DNA from: Pelargonium cotyledonis
Lineage: Eukaryota > Streptophyta > Magnoliopsida > Geraniales > Geraniaceae
NCBI GenBank assembly: GCA_036897625.1
Contig: JAYMTA010001418.1
Coordinates: 1 to 20,114, forward strand
Direction: 5' to 3'
Length of the DNA: 20,114 bases
Position numbers and translations under genes: made by a program. The notes beneath the pieces were generated by a model. That model searched no databases and was not told the DNA's origin. It saw nothing but the letters and a program-made list of their open reading frames with translations. Shown one piece after another: positions 10,627-20,114 of this stretch (the stretch's first letter is position 1; the number at the start of each line of letters is the position of its first letter).

Positions 10627-10632
10627 TTTATT
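10627..10632 (-). terminator. Candidate poly(A) signal for gene B
   Basis: The complement of these bases reads AATAAA, about 326 nt past the gene B stop codon. It is the best near-upstream element I see in that flank. Plant poly(A) signals are loose and the distance is long, so this is only a candidate. Confidence 0.3.
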
Positions 10633-10773
10633 ACAAAAGAAAAAAAAAATACAAACTTAAGAAAGTTTGCTTTATACACAAGCTATTGAATTTGAATTAT
10701 ATTCATGATAGGTAGTTTGTGAACTCAAAAAAAAAAAAGAGAGGGGAAAGAGCAGGCAAATGGGTAACGTCCA

Positions 10774-10938
10774 AGATCACCAAAATTAAAGTTCTACGGG
10801 AATGACGGAGACTTCTTAGAATAACTATCAGGTCGCTGATACCAAATAGTATCGTGTTGGAGATCACCAAAAGTTTTACAGTAACGATAGGCGATAGAGA
10901 CTCGGTATATAATAACTACCAAGTCGTTGATTCCAAAT
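10774..10938. repeat. Degenerate tandem duplication, about 90-bp unit, downstream of gene B
   Basis: agatcaccaaaa occurs at 10774-10785 and 10861-10872. The related phrases ataactatcaggtcgctgat (from 10821) and ataactaccaagtcgttgat (from 10912) follow at the matching places, so two diverged units of about 87-91 bp lie side by side. On the minus strand the first unit includes TGGTATCAGCG, which resembles the initiator-Met tRNA primer-binding site of LTR retrotransposons. No LTR border can be made out. The block ends about 20 bp from the gene B stop codon, so it probably lies in the 3' UTR. Confidence 0.6.
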
Positions 10939-10957
10939 GGTCAGAGGTTAGCACTCC

Positions 10958-13900
10958 TCACCTACCCTCTCCAAGTATCTCATCAAGCCTGGGCTTGGAG
11001 ATATTCATTGGTGACTGATCAGCAGTAGCCACCATGCTAGTGCTTGATGAATCAGTTCCTCTAGTTGTTCCTGTTGCATCAGTCATGAAGGTGGTCGAGT
11101 CATCAAACTTCCAGTCGGTCAAGTACCCGGGCTTTGTGGTCACAGGGGTGACTTCAATGTCTCCGGACAACATTCCCACAACTCGGGACATTATGGGCCG
11201 AAGCATTGGTGATGTTTGTGTGCACAAAAGACCAACTCCTATCATTCTCTTTACTTCTTCTTCGTTGAATTCTGATAATTTATGGTCCACCAGATCAACC
11301 TCACGGTTGTTTTCATGCAAACTCCAAGCCTAAGAAACAGGAAAACGGAAAATTATGTAAACAGAACAACCTAGGACTTGGAGTTCGATCCAATTATGTA
11401 AACAGAAAAACCTAGGACTTGAATCTTGATTGCTATCATTCCACAATCTTTTGAATAATCAAAGTTTGCATAGAAAAAAGAACATACGAACCAATTCAAG
11501 AAGATATATCTTGTCGTCTTCCAAGGATGAGTCAGAGTTTAGCCTTCCACTAACAAGCTCGAGAGCCACAACTCCGAAGGCAAAAACATCAGTCTTCTCT
11601 GTTAGGTGGCCGCGCATGGCATACTCCGGCGCAAGGTATCCACTACATCACAAAACGAAGACACATCTTTTTAGTTTTTGTATTTCAAAAGCACTGTAGA
11701 GAAAATGGACAAAACTCTTAGGCTCTTACATTGTTCCTGCTACGCGGGTGCTTATGTGAGTCTTCTTATCATCATACAGTTTTGCCAAACCAAAATCTGA
11801 AATTTTGGGGACTAGATCAGCATCAAGGAGAATATTACTAGCCTTCACATCTCTGTGCACAATTCGAAGCCTTGACTCCTCGTGAAGATAAGCGAGACCT
11901 CTTGCTACACCCATGCATATATCGAATCGTGTTGCCCAGTTAAGACTCAAACTTCCTTTCCCTGCTGAATACAGTACATAAGAACATTTAAATCCCACTG
12001 AAGTTTGTATATTTTGAGAGAAAAAAAGATGGCAGTAAAATAAAGTTTAAAAGATTTGAGTTCCTCTCACCAAATAATGCTTGATCAAGACTCTTGTTTA
12101 CAAGATACTCGTAAACAAGGAGTCGCTTTTCACCCTCAATGCAACATCCATACAGCTTCACCAGATTTCGGTGTTGAACAGCAGATATAGTAGCAATCTC
12201 TGCAACAAATTGGCTCTTTCCTTGGTGCGACGCCACAGACAACTGCTTCACAGCAATCGCTCTCCCATCGTGAAGAGTTCCCTGTTGAGTACAAATTGAG
12301 GAATATGTGACGTTTGACGACTGCAACAAATTGGCTTTTTTCTTGATTCACAAATTGAGCTTACCTTAAAAACAGGCCCAAATCCTCCCTCTCCAAGCTT
12401 ATTAGCAGGTTTAAAGTCTTCTGTCGCAGCCTTTAGTTCGGCATAGCTGAAAGTGTAGGGTCGAGCATCTATTCCGAGCAACTCTGTGAATTCAACATAA
12501 AGCAGGTTATGGCTGAAAGTTTATGTATTACCAATTTACCATTCTTCATCATCATCATCATTTTTACACACATGAATTAAATTGGAAAATAATGTGGAGT
12601 GTGACAATATATTACGAATGTAACACGACCATTTGATTTACCTTCATCCTCCTCGTTCTGGCGCTTTCTTTTTCGAACAATAAAGAAAACCAAGAAAGCA
12701 AACAGAAAGCCCGCAACTCCAACACCGACAATAATCCCCACAATAAGGCCAGTCTTGCTCTTCTTACTGCTTGGAGGGCTGTTACTAACAGTGGGAGTGA
12801 ACTCTGCATGGAAGCTCAGAAGTCAAATATTGGTATGAGAGAAGATACATAGATTCATGAAATCCGTATCATAGTTTTAGTCACATTACCTGGACTAGCA
12901 CGGACAGCTGAAACCAAAGGTCCATATGTACCTTGAGCAGGAATGCAGCATGTGCCTTTTCCTGCCCAAAAGAAATGAATTTCAAGGACGTTTTCTGATA
13001 CCACCTGAGCTTTATATTCCTTTGCAACAGCTCGGAAAGAGACCCCGTTTGCCTCCTTCTGTATGTCAAAATCTTTTACAACCCGCTTGCCCTGCATCAA
13101 CAAAATACGAAAAACACTAAATGGAGTTCCAACACATGCTGCGATAACTCTGTGTTACAACTTACAAGCCTTGGAAAGTAGTTCTAGTTTCGAATTTCAA
13201 CACACGTTTCTACTAAATAACAACAAAAAAACAGATATGATATTAGTACAAATTACAAACCTGAATATAAATATCAAAGACACGCCTACCACGGCTTTTC
13301 CATGTAGTAGTAGAAGAGCTTAGAATAGCTGTTTCTGCAAACTGGAGGGACACTGTATAGTTGCCATTCTCAAGCCCCAAACCATAGTATCTCAACGATG
13401 AAGCAGAGAGCCGAGCTGTCTGGAACAGCTCTGTGTCTAAAGTATTTGTGAATTGAGATGTTGAAGAAATTGTATACTGAGGACTGTTGCTCCCGGTAAA
13501 TAATCCAACATTGCTAACTGCCCACCTTCTTGCGTCGGTCACAAAATATGAAGCAGCACCAAGAGTCTCGTTATCACTTTCATACACAGTCCCATCATTG
13601 GACGTAATCCGTGGACCACCACTCTTAATTGCAAAATCAGAATCTGAAAACAATACAAAGGAGGTGTTTCTAAATGAGGTTCAGAAATAGATTTCCTATA
13701 ACATGTAGATAAATTGTAACAAGCCACTAGCACAATATCTAGATATTCTGCCATCTGATACATTTAAATGTTTGATGTGATACTTACATCTCCCAGAACC
13801 TTGATTGCAAGGAAAGTTTTTCTGAAGACAGTTTAATCCTGACAGTGAACCACTGAAATAAGAAGAGCAATTAATAAGCTTAGTAGTTTTGAATCAAATG

Positions 13901-16900
13901 ACGAAATTCTATATTTATAGATATTGAAATTCTAGAAATGAAATGACAATATTATAGATCATTGTTGAAAGGTTGAATCATAAAACTCATAAATAGAGCA
14001 TTGAGAGAATCACCTGCTGTTTGAGCCTTCTATTGTGAAGTTATTGGCAGCTAAGTTGCTGCAAATTGCACCAAGATATCTAGACGTTAGTTTCAGCACA
14101 TTTTGAAATTATGCACAATCCGAAAGCTAACAGAATATGCTACTACCTAGCTTTAAAGATATACTAGAAGACAAGTCGCATTATTAGGTATAGTTAAAAT
14201 ACGGATAAGACAATAAGTACATTACTAAGACTTACAGTTGTAAAGTTTGGTTGTTGACCCAAGTCGGAAAGCTTCCGGCTAAGTTATTGTATGACAAATC
14301 TCTGCAGCATAATAAGAAGGTCAAGAATGAATTTAATGTCTACTCAATGAACAATTCTTAGCACAACCAACCACACTGATTTTCATGATAAGCTTTCAAC
14401 ACTGAAAAGTGTGAACCCTTAATTCGTTATATTTGGAGACATCTGTGGTATTAGAAATGCTATGGGTACTTAAATAAATCAAAGAAATGCAAATTCTTTT
14501 AATGTGTTATAATGATGGTGCGCATGTACGGTTTGGTGCACTTACATGTTGCGGAGAGTCGCACTCTTTGTTGAAGGCAATGAACCAGTTAACTTATTAT
14601 TTCCAAGAAACCTGAGCAAAAAGAGCAACATATGCCTCAAAATACTGACTTCATGTTCCGAACAGAAACATACAGTTGATCAAATAGCTTACAAGTAACC
14701 GAGTGTACTGATGCTGAAAATAGAGCTTGGAATTGATCCATTTAAATTGTTGAAGCTCAAGTCCCTGAAAAAATATTATCAGCACATCATCATTAGGTTA
14801 AGTAGTTACCAAAACTCAGACTCGCACTCAGCAACTCCCTCTCCCTAAAATGTAATGCTCTAATGAAATACTAAAATGAAACTTTTCATATACGTTCAAC
14901 TCTGCACACACATACTTTACTTGATTCTTTTAGATAGGCCCTGCCATTTTTTACATAAATATGATAGTACTTATAATAAGTTCCACCTAAATTCTTCATT
15001 TCAAAGCCCCTAGTCCGAAATTAACACATTGTAAAGGCACATACCAAAGGATTTGTCTATCTAAAAACCAAGTCATCCAAAGGAATAACTTACAGTAGAG
15101 ACAAACTCATATTTCCCCAGATATTGGATGGAATAGAACTCGAAATGTTGTCATTCCTTAGTACTCTGCGAAACATGGCAAAAAATTTGTCATATTCAAC
15201 ATTATAGATAATCAATGAAAAAGACAGAAAAAAAAAATGACAATGTTAGATATTGCATCGATGTATATAAGCCATACAAGGTTTGTCTTACAAGATAGTT
15301 AGAGACTTCAAATCTTCGATAAATGCCAGCGAAGAGCTCCCATTAGATAAATCACTTATTCTCCTACATTTGATATATACAGTTAGCATCATAGATTTAC
15401 AATGCCTAGAATAAAAAATCAAAGGTAACCAATGGACACTCACAATTCTGTCAAAGATGTCAAGCTTGAAATAATTGGTGGTATTGGACCCTCAAAAGAG
15501 TTTCCTTCAAATCTCCTGCAAAAACATTAGAAGAAGCTTTTCATAAACTTTGCAGGTAAAAAAAAAAAAAAAGTGATTCAACAATGATTGCATGAGAAGT
15601 ATATGTCATACAATGTCTTAATCTTTGTCCAATTCCCTATGAAATCTGGTATTCTGCCAGTAAGCTCATTGTCTGATGCCCACCTGAGATACATAGAAGT
15701 TCCTTAGAAAATTTGATCGCAAGAGCATTATTTACTCACAGAGAAGCTAAGAAAGTTCGTACAATGTCTCTAGGTTCTGTAGTTTTGCAAATGATGAAGG
15801 AATCTCCCCACTAACTCCAGCACTGTCAAAGTACCTGTCAAGGTAAAATATATTATATACATTGCTATCCAAAAACTTGTCTAGACGCCACTTAATTTAT
15901 TTTACGTGAATGATGAACATGCACGTGCTTGTTCCATATATCCTATCCAATATATAGTTAATTTGTTTATAAAACAAATTGATTTGTGTTGATTAGATCA
16001 TGAGAGTATGAGATGGATCTGATTTAGAATTCCTAATCATCTTTCATTGTGAATTTATCACATGCCGCCAAACAAGAACTGCCTTAGAAGTTGGAATAGA
16101 AAATGAATCAATATACAATAATGTACCAAAACCTACAGTTGTTGTAACTTTGCAAGATTCCCAAGCTCAGATGGCAAAGGGCCAGAGAAGTTGTTTGATC
16201 CAAAGCCGCTATAACATATACAAGTAAATTAGTTAGAGAAGAGTTGTGATAACAATTTATCATGTTATGGAAGTGATGTTAACTATATAAATGCATACTT
16301 ACAATGACAGTAATTCATTAAGACTTCCAAGTTCTTTTGGGAGTTCCCCTGATAATGCATTGATGCCAAGGCTCCTATATGGGAATGAAATATCAGGAAA
16401 AAAAATAATAATAATAATAAACAATGGACTTATATGCGTGTCATTTGAGTTTGAAAGTAAATGTAGAGGGGATTACAGGTATTGCATGCCAGTCAGGTTG
16501 CCGATGGATGGAGACAGGGTACCGGTCAAGTAATTTTGGCCCAAGTTCCTACGAGAAAGGAGAAAACTTTGTTAAAGAGAAAATAGTGGGCAAATGCGTT
16601 GGACTACATCTTGATATTAATTAGCTTATAAAAGTAACAAGCAATCGTGTACAACTTGGCAAACAAAATTAACCGTACAGATTGATGAGGTGAGTCAAAG
16701 AGAATAGCTCTTCTGGGATTACACCAACAGCATCCAATGCATAAACTTTCCTGAAAAGAGAATGCCAAAAATTAATGATATTTTATTAAGCATTTGTAAC
16801 ATCTAGATGTTCAGTTTGGTCCAAAAATTGCATCCACTTGCATGAAAATCACAAGTAAAAGTGGGATCACTCAAAATTGACTAAAAAAATCGAAGTACCA

Positions 16901-18146
16901 ATACAAGATCCCATTGAGGCATTTTATCAAACAGATGCAATGCAATGCAACTCACAACTCTTCCTAGGAACTCAACCCAATACAAATTTGATCCAGATAT
17001 GAAAATCAACTGACATTCACGTTTTCATTACATTCTGAAGTACACATTGATCAATAAAGATGAGAACTTACAACTGGGTAACGTGGCAAATGGTGCTACT
17101 GTTGAAAGAACAGTCGCATTTGATGAAGGGATTGAAAGCTTGGTCGTCGAAGCTTGTGTCGTCTATGGCGGCTCCAGAGCAGAGCTCTCCGCTTATGTTC
17201 CATTGTGTTGTATCAGCTTTCTTACCCCATTGTTGGAACACTGAGTTCAAAATTGCCGCTGCAACCAAATTAAACTGTCAGAATCTAACGGACACTTGAA
17301 AAAGAGCAGTCTTTTTGTTCAAAATACATTTATTTAACAAAAAAAAGGAGAAGAAAACAATTTGATAACTGCAAGCACATGTCACAAACATGAATTCACA
17401 AAATTATGAACAAACAAAGAAAACAACCACTAGTAATATAATATAGAGTGAGAGTCTTGGGAAAATAATTTATAGTTTCATTCAATTTTTATAATTTGAA
17501 TTATTATAATTTTATTTTTTTTTGGTAAGATAATTTGAATTATTTTGTTTATGAAATTATTTTTGGAAACTTTAGTAGCGGGTGGGTGAGATTAATCCCA
17601 GCCCTACAAATTTTGGGTGGTCCATTATTGACAGCTACACCAGCTGTGTTTATACTATGATCCAAAATCAAATTATGAAGATAATAATAATAATAACAGT
17701 CTAAATAAATTAAGAAATAAAGATAAATAGAACCTTCTTTAGACAAAATGTTCTAAAAATTCATGTACAGAGTAAATGTCTATAGCTTTAGTTCTTATCT
17801 TTTGGATGTTTGTGAAGAAATACACAGATATCAATGCAAATATTACTTATTTATTTTATGAATTCAAGATAAGAAGATGGTCAAATAAAAAACAGTACTA
17901 AAAGTCTTGAACTGTGAATTATGAGACTCAAGACAACAAAAAATTTAATACAAAACACTTTTTGTTACTATCTTGAAAGAAGAATAATAAGCAAAAGATG
18001 GAGACAGTACCTTCAGAAGGATCTAAAGAAGCTTGAGTCTGGTTTTGTGCGTGAGCTTCATGAACCACATGCCCTGAGAAGAAGATGCACAGAACCAACA
18101 ACACCAAATATGAAGAAGATGGTGATAATGATGATGATCCCAACAT
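10958..18146 (-). CDS. Gene B: LRR-malectin receptor-like Ser/Thr kinase (LRR-VIII-2), 24 exons, 1038 aa, paralogue of gene A
   Basis: Exons on the minus strand: 18146-18011, 17258-17072, 16750-16679, 16548-16477, 16374-16303, 16208-16137, 15834-15763, 15683-15612, 15515-15444, 15363-15292, 15165-15094, 14764-14693, 14611-14546, 14301-14236, 14058-14014, 13852-13788, 13643-13261, 13091-12890, 12803-12642, 12483-12365, 12281-12071, 11961-11730, 11642-11492, 11329-10958. The 3117-nt CDS is open. The codon before the chosen ATG is TTG where gene A has its first ATG, so B starts one codon later. Seen: signal peptide 1-33 (AHA then Q); Cys-bearing cap 46-108; 12 LRR-type units 108-393; malectin-like domain 429-623 with the GTCCIP motif; membrane helix 642-666 then RKRK; kinase with G-loop 708-715, K729, E745, HRD 823-825, DFG 843-845 and APE 869-871. 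It therefore looks catalytically competent. Against gene A, exon 21 is 64/70 residues identical. Oddities: Leu915 where family members have Trp, beside an unusual GTTCGT donor; a four-residue compensated frameshift in exon 11; a longer Ser/Lys-rich stretch before the membrane helix. The ligand is unknown; cell-wall glycan sensing is a family-based inference. Confidence 0.92.
11351..11421. repeat. 41-bp tandem duplication in intron 23 of gene B
   Basis: The 30 bases at 11351-11380 recur at 11392-11421 with one mismatch, so the period is 41 bp. It lies wholly inside intron 23 and has no coding effect. It looks like a recent replication-slippage or repair product. Confidence 0.85.
12199..12345 (-). 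repeat. Copy of exon 21 sequence inserted in intron 20 of gene B
   Basis: ctgcaacaaattggct, exon 21 coding sequence at 12200-12215, recurs at 12321-12336 in the neighbouring intron, and the similarity runs on imperfectly for about nine more bases. The inserted copy is bracketed by a direct repeat acaaattgag (12291-12300 and 12350-12359). The intron is still only 83 nt long, with usable GT and AG ends, so splicing is presumably unaffected. Confidence 0.8.
16405..16421. repeat. AAT trinucleotide microsatellite in intron 4 of gene B
   Basis: A short (aat)n run follows an A tract inside the intron. A similar run sits at 17681-17696 in intron 1 of gene B, and another near 6819-6830 in intron 11 of gene A. 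These are ordinary simple repeats. Confidence 0.8.
17491..17544. repeat. 15-bp direct repeat in intron 1 of gene B
   Basis: ataatttgaattatt occurs at 17491-17505 and 17530-17544. Intron 1 is 752 nt in gene B against 250 nt in gene A. This AT-rich block is part of the extra length, but I cannot identify an element. Confidence 0.6.
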
Positions 18147-18509
18147 CAAGAACTCTATGTTTCTTGCTCAATTTCTTAATCAAGATTTAAAAACACTGTT
18201 AAAGATTTTAACAGATAGCTCAAATCTAGAGAGAGATGGGTTGCTGAGATATGGGGAAGAGAAAATGAGACTAAAACTACCAGGTTGAATCTGATTCTTT
18301 TGAATATTTAACCAATACTCCAAATTGTTGAAAAACTTATATTATATGAGTTGAATATTGAAGGATATAGCAGTTTTATAAGACTCCAAGAAAGCAGCTG
18401 TATAATATGTTTTTATCATAAAGAAAATGAATTTTGAATTAGAATTAGAAAAATATTTCACTTTCGTCCTCAAGCTATTCATTTTCTTTCAATCTGTTTC
18501 ATAATTTGA

Positions 18510-18771
18510 TTCATGTTTCAATTTAGTCCCATATTGTCTTTCTCTTTTCTTCTTTTTCTTTTTTATGTGGTGACAAGTGACACTACAATTAGTTAAATTT
18601 ACGAATTCGACCAATCTCATAGAATGTGATAGAAACAATATGAATTGTCACGAACACGTTAGATTAATTTGAAATAGAATTGCATAGTTGAGATTAAATT
18701 ATAATAATATAGATAAATTAAATTTGATGCCAAATTGAATCAAAATAGAGAATTAAGGGACCAAAATGAAG
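18510..18771. repeat. Possible degenerate transposon or repeat in the gene B upstream region
   Basis: Phrases at the two ends are roughly inverted: ttcatgtttcaatttagtccc on the left (18510-18530) and the complement of gggaccaaaatgaag on the right (18757-18771). A long pyrimidine tract lies just inside the left end. TTTAGTCCC/GGGACCAAA boundaries are common in interspersed repeats of dicots. I cannot name a family, and the ends are approximate. It lies between the gene B start and the double W-box that sits close to the start in gene A. Confidence 0.35.
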
Positions 18772-18975
18772 CTCCCATAGAATTATCAGTTTATCTCAAT
18801 AGGCTGCTGTTTTATTGTTTTTTTTTTTTCATATTAATTTTTAAGAATAACACATATTGATAGCAATAGCCAATAGCAGTTGATAATATTTTATCCAAAA
18901 AAAAAAAAGCAGTTGACTATATTCTTCCTCCTACCATATAATAAATTCAGTGTTTCTAGTTTCAACCATATTTAC

Positions 18976-18995
18976 AAGTCAAGTCAAGCCAACTA
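18976..18995 (-). promoter_or_regulatory. Double W-box block upstream of gene B, matching gene A
   Basis: The complement reads TAGTTGGCTTGACTTGACTT, with two TTGACT W-box cores followed by the same flank as at 9733-9753 upstream of gene A. It lies about 830 bp from the gene B ATG, against about 95 bp in gene A. It could still act as a distal WRKY site, or it may have been separated from the working promoter. Confidence 0.5.
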
Positions 18996-19089
18996 AAAAA
19001 CCAAACATGCCTCAACCTTACCTTCAGACCAACCTCACCAATGTCTTAATCATGGAGATAATGATATTTTGATTCGACCTGTTTACTTC

Positions 19090-19166
19090 AGAATTGATAG
19101 ATCATAGCAAATTGATTTATTTGATTATTGTGTTATTGTGTTAAGAATTGATAGATCATAGCAAAT
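19090..19166. repeat. 23-bp direct repeat, 54 bp apart
   Basis: The 23 bases starting agaattgatagatcatagca occur at 19090-19112 and again, exactly, at 19144-19166. The spacer holds ttgattattg/tgttattgtg. It lies just beyond the W-box block, with no evident function. Confidence 0.85.
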
Positions 19167-19966
19167 GTATAAATTTTAACGTCAAACACTTTTTATATTT
19201 AGTTAATTTAAAATGTATATGAGTAAACCGAATATGAATAAAATGCTAGTATTTACCAGCGTTTTATTTGTTTAACTTACTGTAAACAAAAATAAATAAA
19301 GTAAGACATTCTTTTAACTATTGTCTTTTCCCCATGAAGAGAATGGGTCTATATTAGCCACAATGAAAAGTCAAACATTGGAGCTTGATATCATTATCTA
19401 CACTTGTCACTATTGCAAGAAGTATATCTATAATAAATGTCATTAATTGTTTGTAGCAAACAATTCTAAAGTTTCTATAGTATTGTGTGAGAGTTATCAA
19501 TTGGTGCAGTTCCATAAATTCATGAAACAGCTACAATATTTGACTTTTGAAACATAAAGCTCCAAATGCCACAAATAAATGGTTACTTACGCCTTCTATT
19601 AGAATAAATAAGAAGACGGATTTAAATCAAAACACTATCTAATTTAAATTAAGTCGCAATAAAAACTTAACACGTCGGTTTAAAAAGTAAGAATTTAAAA
19701 CCACAGTGCAGCATCTTTCACATCATCACAAACACTTTTCATTCCTGAGTAAATGCAAAACAAAAGAGCTTGGATTGAATAGGAAAAAATAGATATTTTT
19801 CATTCATTTTTCCTGACAACCAAACAAAACCCACAAAATTACCCAAACAGATCAAATTGCAGCAGATACCTATCTTAAGCTCCAATCAAACAGAACTTCC
19901 AAGAACCAAAATTACCAACCTGAATTCAAATCAGAAGTAGAATCTGAAACTATACCTGGTTATGCG

Positions 19967-20104
19967 GGCTGCGGGCCGGTTTTGGGCCAAGTTCGCGCGG
20001 ATCGCGGGCCTATATGGTTCGGGCCAAAACAGCCCGCAATTTAAGCGGGTCTAAACAGGCCGGGCCAAAAAAACCGCGAAACCGCGGGCCGAAACCACGG
20101 GCCG
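19967..20104. repeat. GGGCC-rich repetitive tract at the right edge
   Basis: An abrupt switch from AT-rich DNA to many copies of gcgggcc, cgggcc and gggcc and their complements, for example near 19981, 20003, 20018, 20062 and 20090. Tracts like this occur in the subterminal parts of plant hAT-type transposons, but no terminal inverted repeat is visible before the window ends. The class is therefore a guess. Confidence 0.5.
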
Positions 20105-20114
20105 CCCTCAAATT

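Larger units (their letters stand above)
9639..10957. other. Intergenic region between gene B (3' end) and gene A (5' start)
   Basis: This stretch is 1319 bp with no confirmed gene. From right to left it holds the gene B 3' flank with a degenerate tandem duplication (10774-10938), a possible gene B poly(A) signal (10627-10632), two direct copies of a CGTTTCACTTA-containing motif (10438-10458 and 10481-10501), a 5'-UTR-like gene fragment (9951-10330), the inverted ACGT pair and the gene A promoter. Confidence 0.7.
18147..20114. other. Upstream region of gene B and right flank, no gene found
   Basis: No ORF here resembles a protein-coding exon. The stretch contains a TATA-like CTCATATAATATAAG on the minus strand (complement of 18336-18350), a repeat-like insertion (about 18510-18771), a double W-box (18976-18995), a 23-bp direct repeat (19090-19166) and the GGGCC-rich tract (19967-20104). 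On the minus strand, from about 19960 to 19790, the sequence is U-rich, with a possible GTATCT donor near 19870 and a TTGTCAG acceptor near 19816. It resembles a plant 5' leader intron, but no coding exon follows. Confidence 0.6.

Noticed and set aside
12136..12351. Minus-strand ORF repeating KSQFVA, which might suggest an extra kinase exon
   Set aside because: The second KSQFVA comes from the short exon 21 copy in intron 20. It lies outside the reading frame of the spliced gene.
10958..18146. Gene B as a pseudogene because of the odd exon 23 donor
   Set aside because: Splicing at GTTCGT keeps exon 23 at the same 151 nt as gene A and leaves the frame open to the normal stop. All catalytic motifs are present.
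1..20114. CRISPR arrays, bacterial operons, rRNA or tRNA genes
   Set aside because: No regularly spaced repeats, Shine-Dalgarno-led gene clusters or cloverleaf sequences were seen. The only tRNA-like boxes belong to the SINE. The intron-rich genes are eukaryotic.

Overview
The window is nuclear DNA of a flowering plant, very probably a eudicot. It is AT-rich and has short GT-AG introns (about 70-750 nt). The only genes recognisable end to end are two plant receptor-like kinases, and the intergenic DNA and introns carry plant-type transposon remnants. I cannot name the species.

Layout. Two tandem paralogues lie head to tail on the minus strand. Gene A spans 9638 to 2550 (24 exons, 1028 aa). 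Gene B spans 18146 to 10958 (24 exons, 1038 aa). I rebuilt both exon by exon from splice sites and reading frame. They have the same number of exons and the same intron phases, and 20 of the 24 exons have the same length. Both encode a signal peptide, a cysteine-bearing N-terminal cap, a leucine-rich-repeat (LRR) array built from ten 72-nt and two 66-nt exons, a malectin-like domain, one membrane helix and an RD-type Ser/Thr kinase. This is the LRR-malectin receptor kinase group (LRR-VIII-2, the Arabidopsis At1g56120/At1g56130/At1g56140/At1g56145 type). Some members of that group, CORK1/IGP1 and relatives, are reported to sense cello-oligosaccharides from the cell wall. Wall or damage sensing is therefore a reasonable inference here, but the sequence does not prove it.

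Flanks. 1-2549 holds no gene; it contains a small CACTA-like non-autonomous element (1256-1547) and a 21-bp perfect palindrome (1214-1234). 9639-10957, between the genes, holds gene A's promoter with a double W-box, a pair of inverted ACGT elements, a stretch that looks like the detached 5' end of another gene, and a degenerate tandem duplication next to the 3' end of gene B. 18147-20114 holds gene B's upstream region, with a matching double W-box about 0.8 kb from its ATG, a repeat-like insertion, and a GGGCC-rich tract at the window edge.

Points of interest. There is no novel multi-gene system that I can support. What stands out is how the duplicates have diverged. Each gene has a short copy of exon 21 sequence pasted into a neighbouring intron, and in gene A this copy supplies the splice donor now in use. 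An Au-like SINE and a fold-back MITE sit in gene A introns. Gene B has a Trp-to-Leu change next to an atypical donor, and a compensated local frameshift in one LRR.
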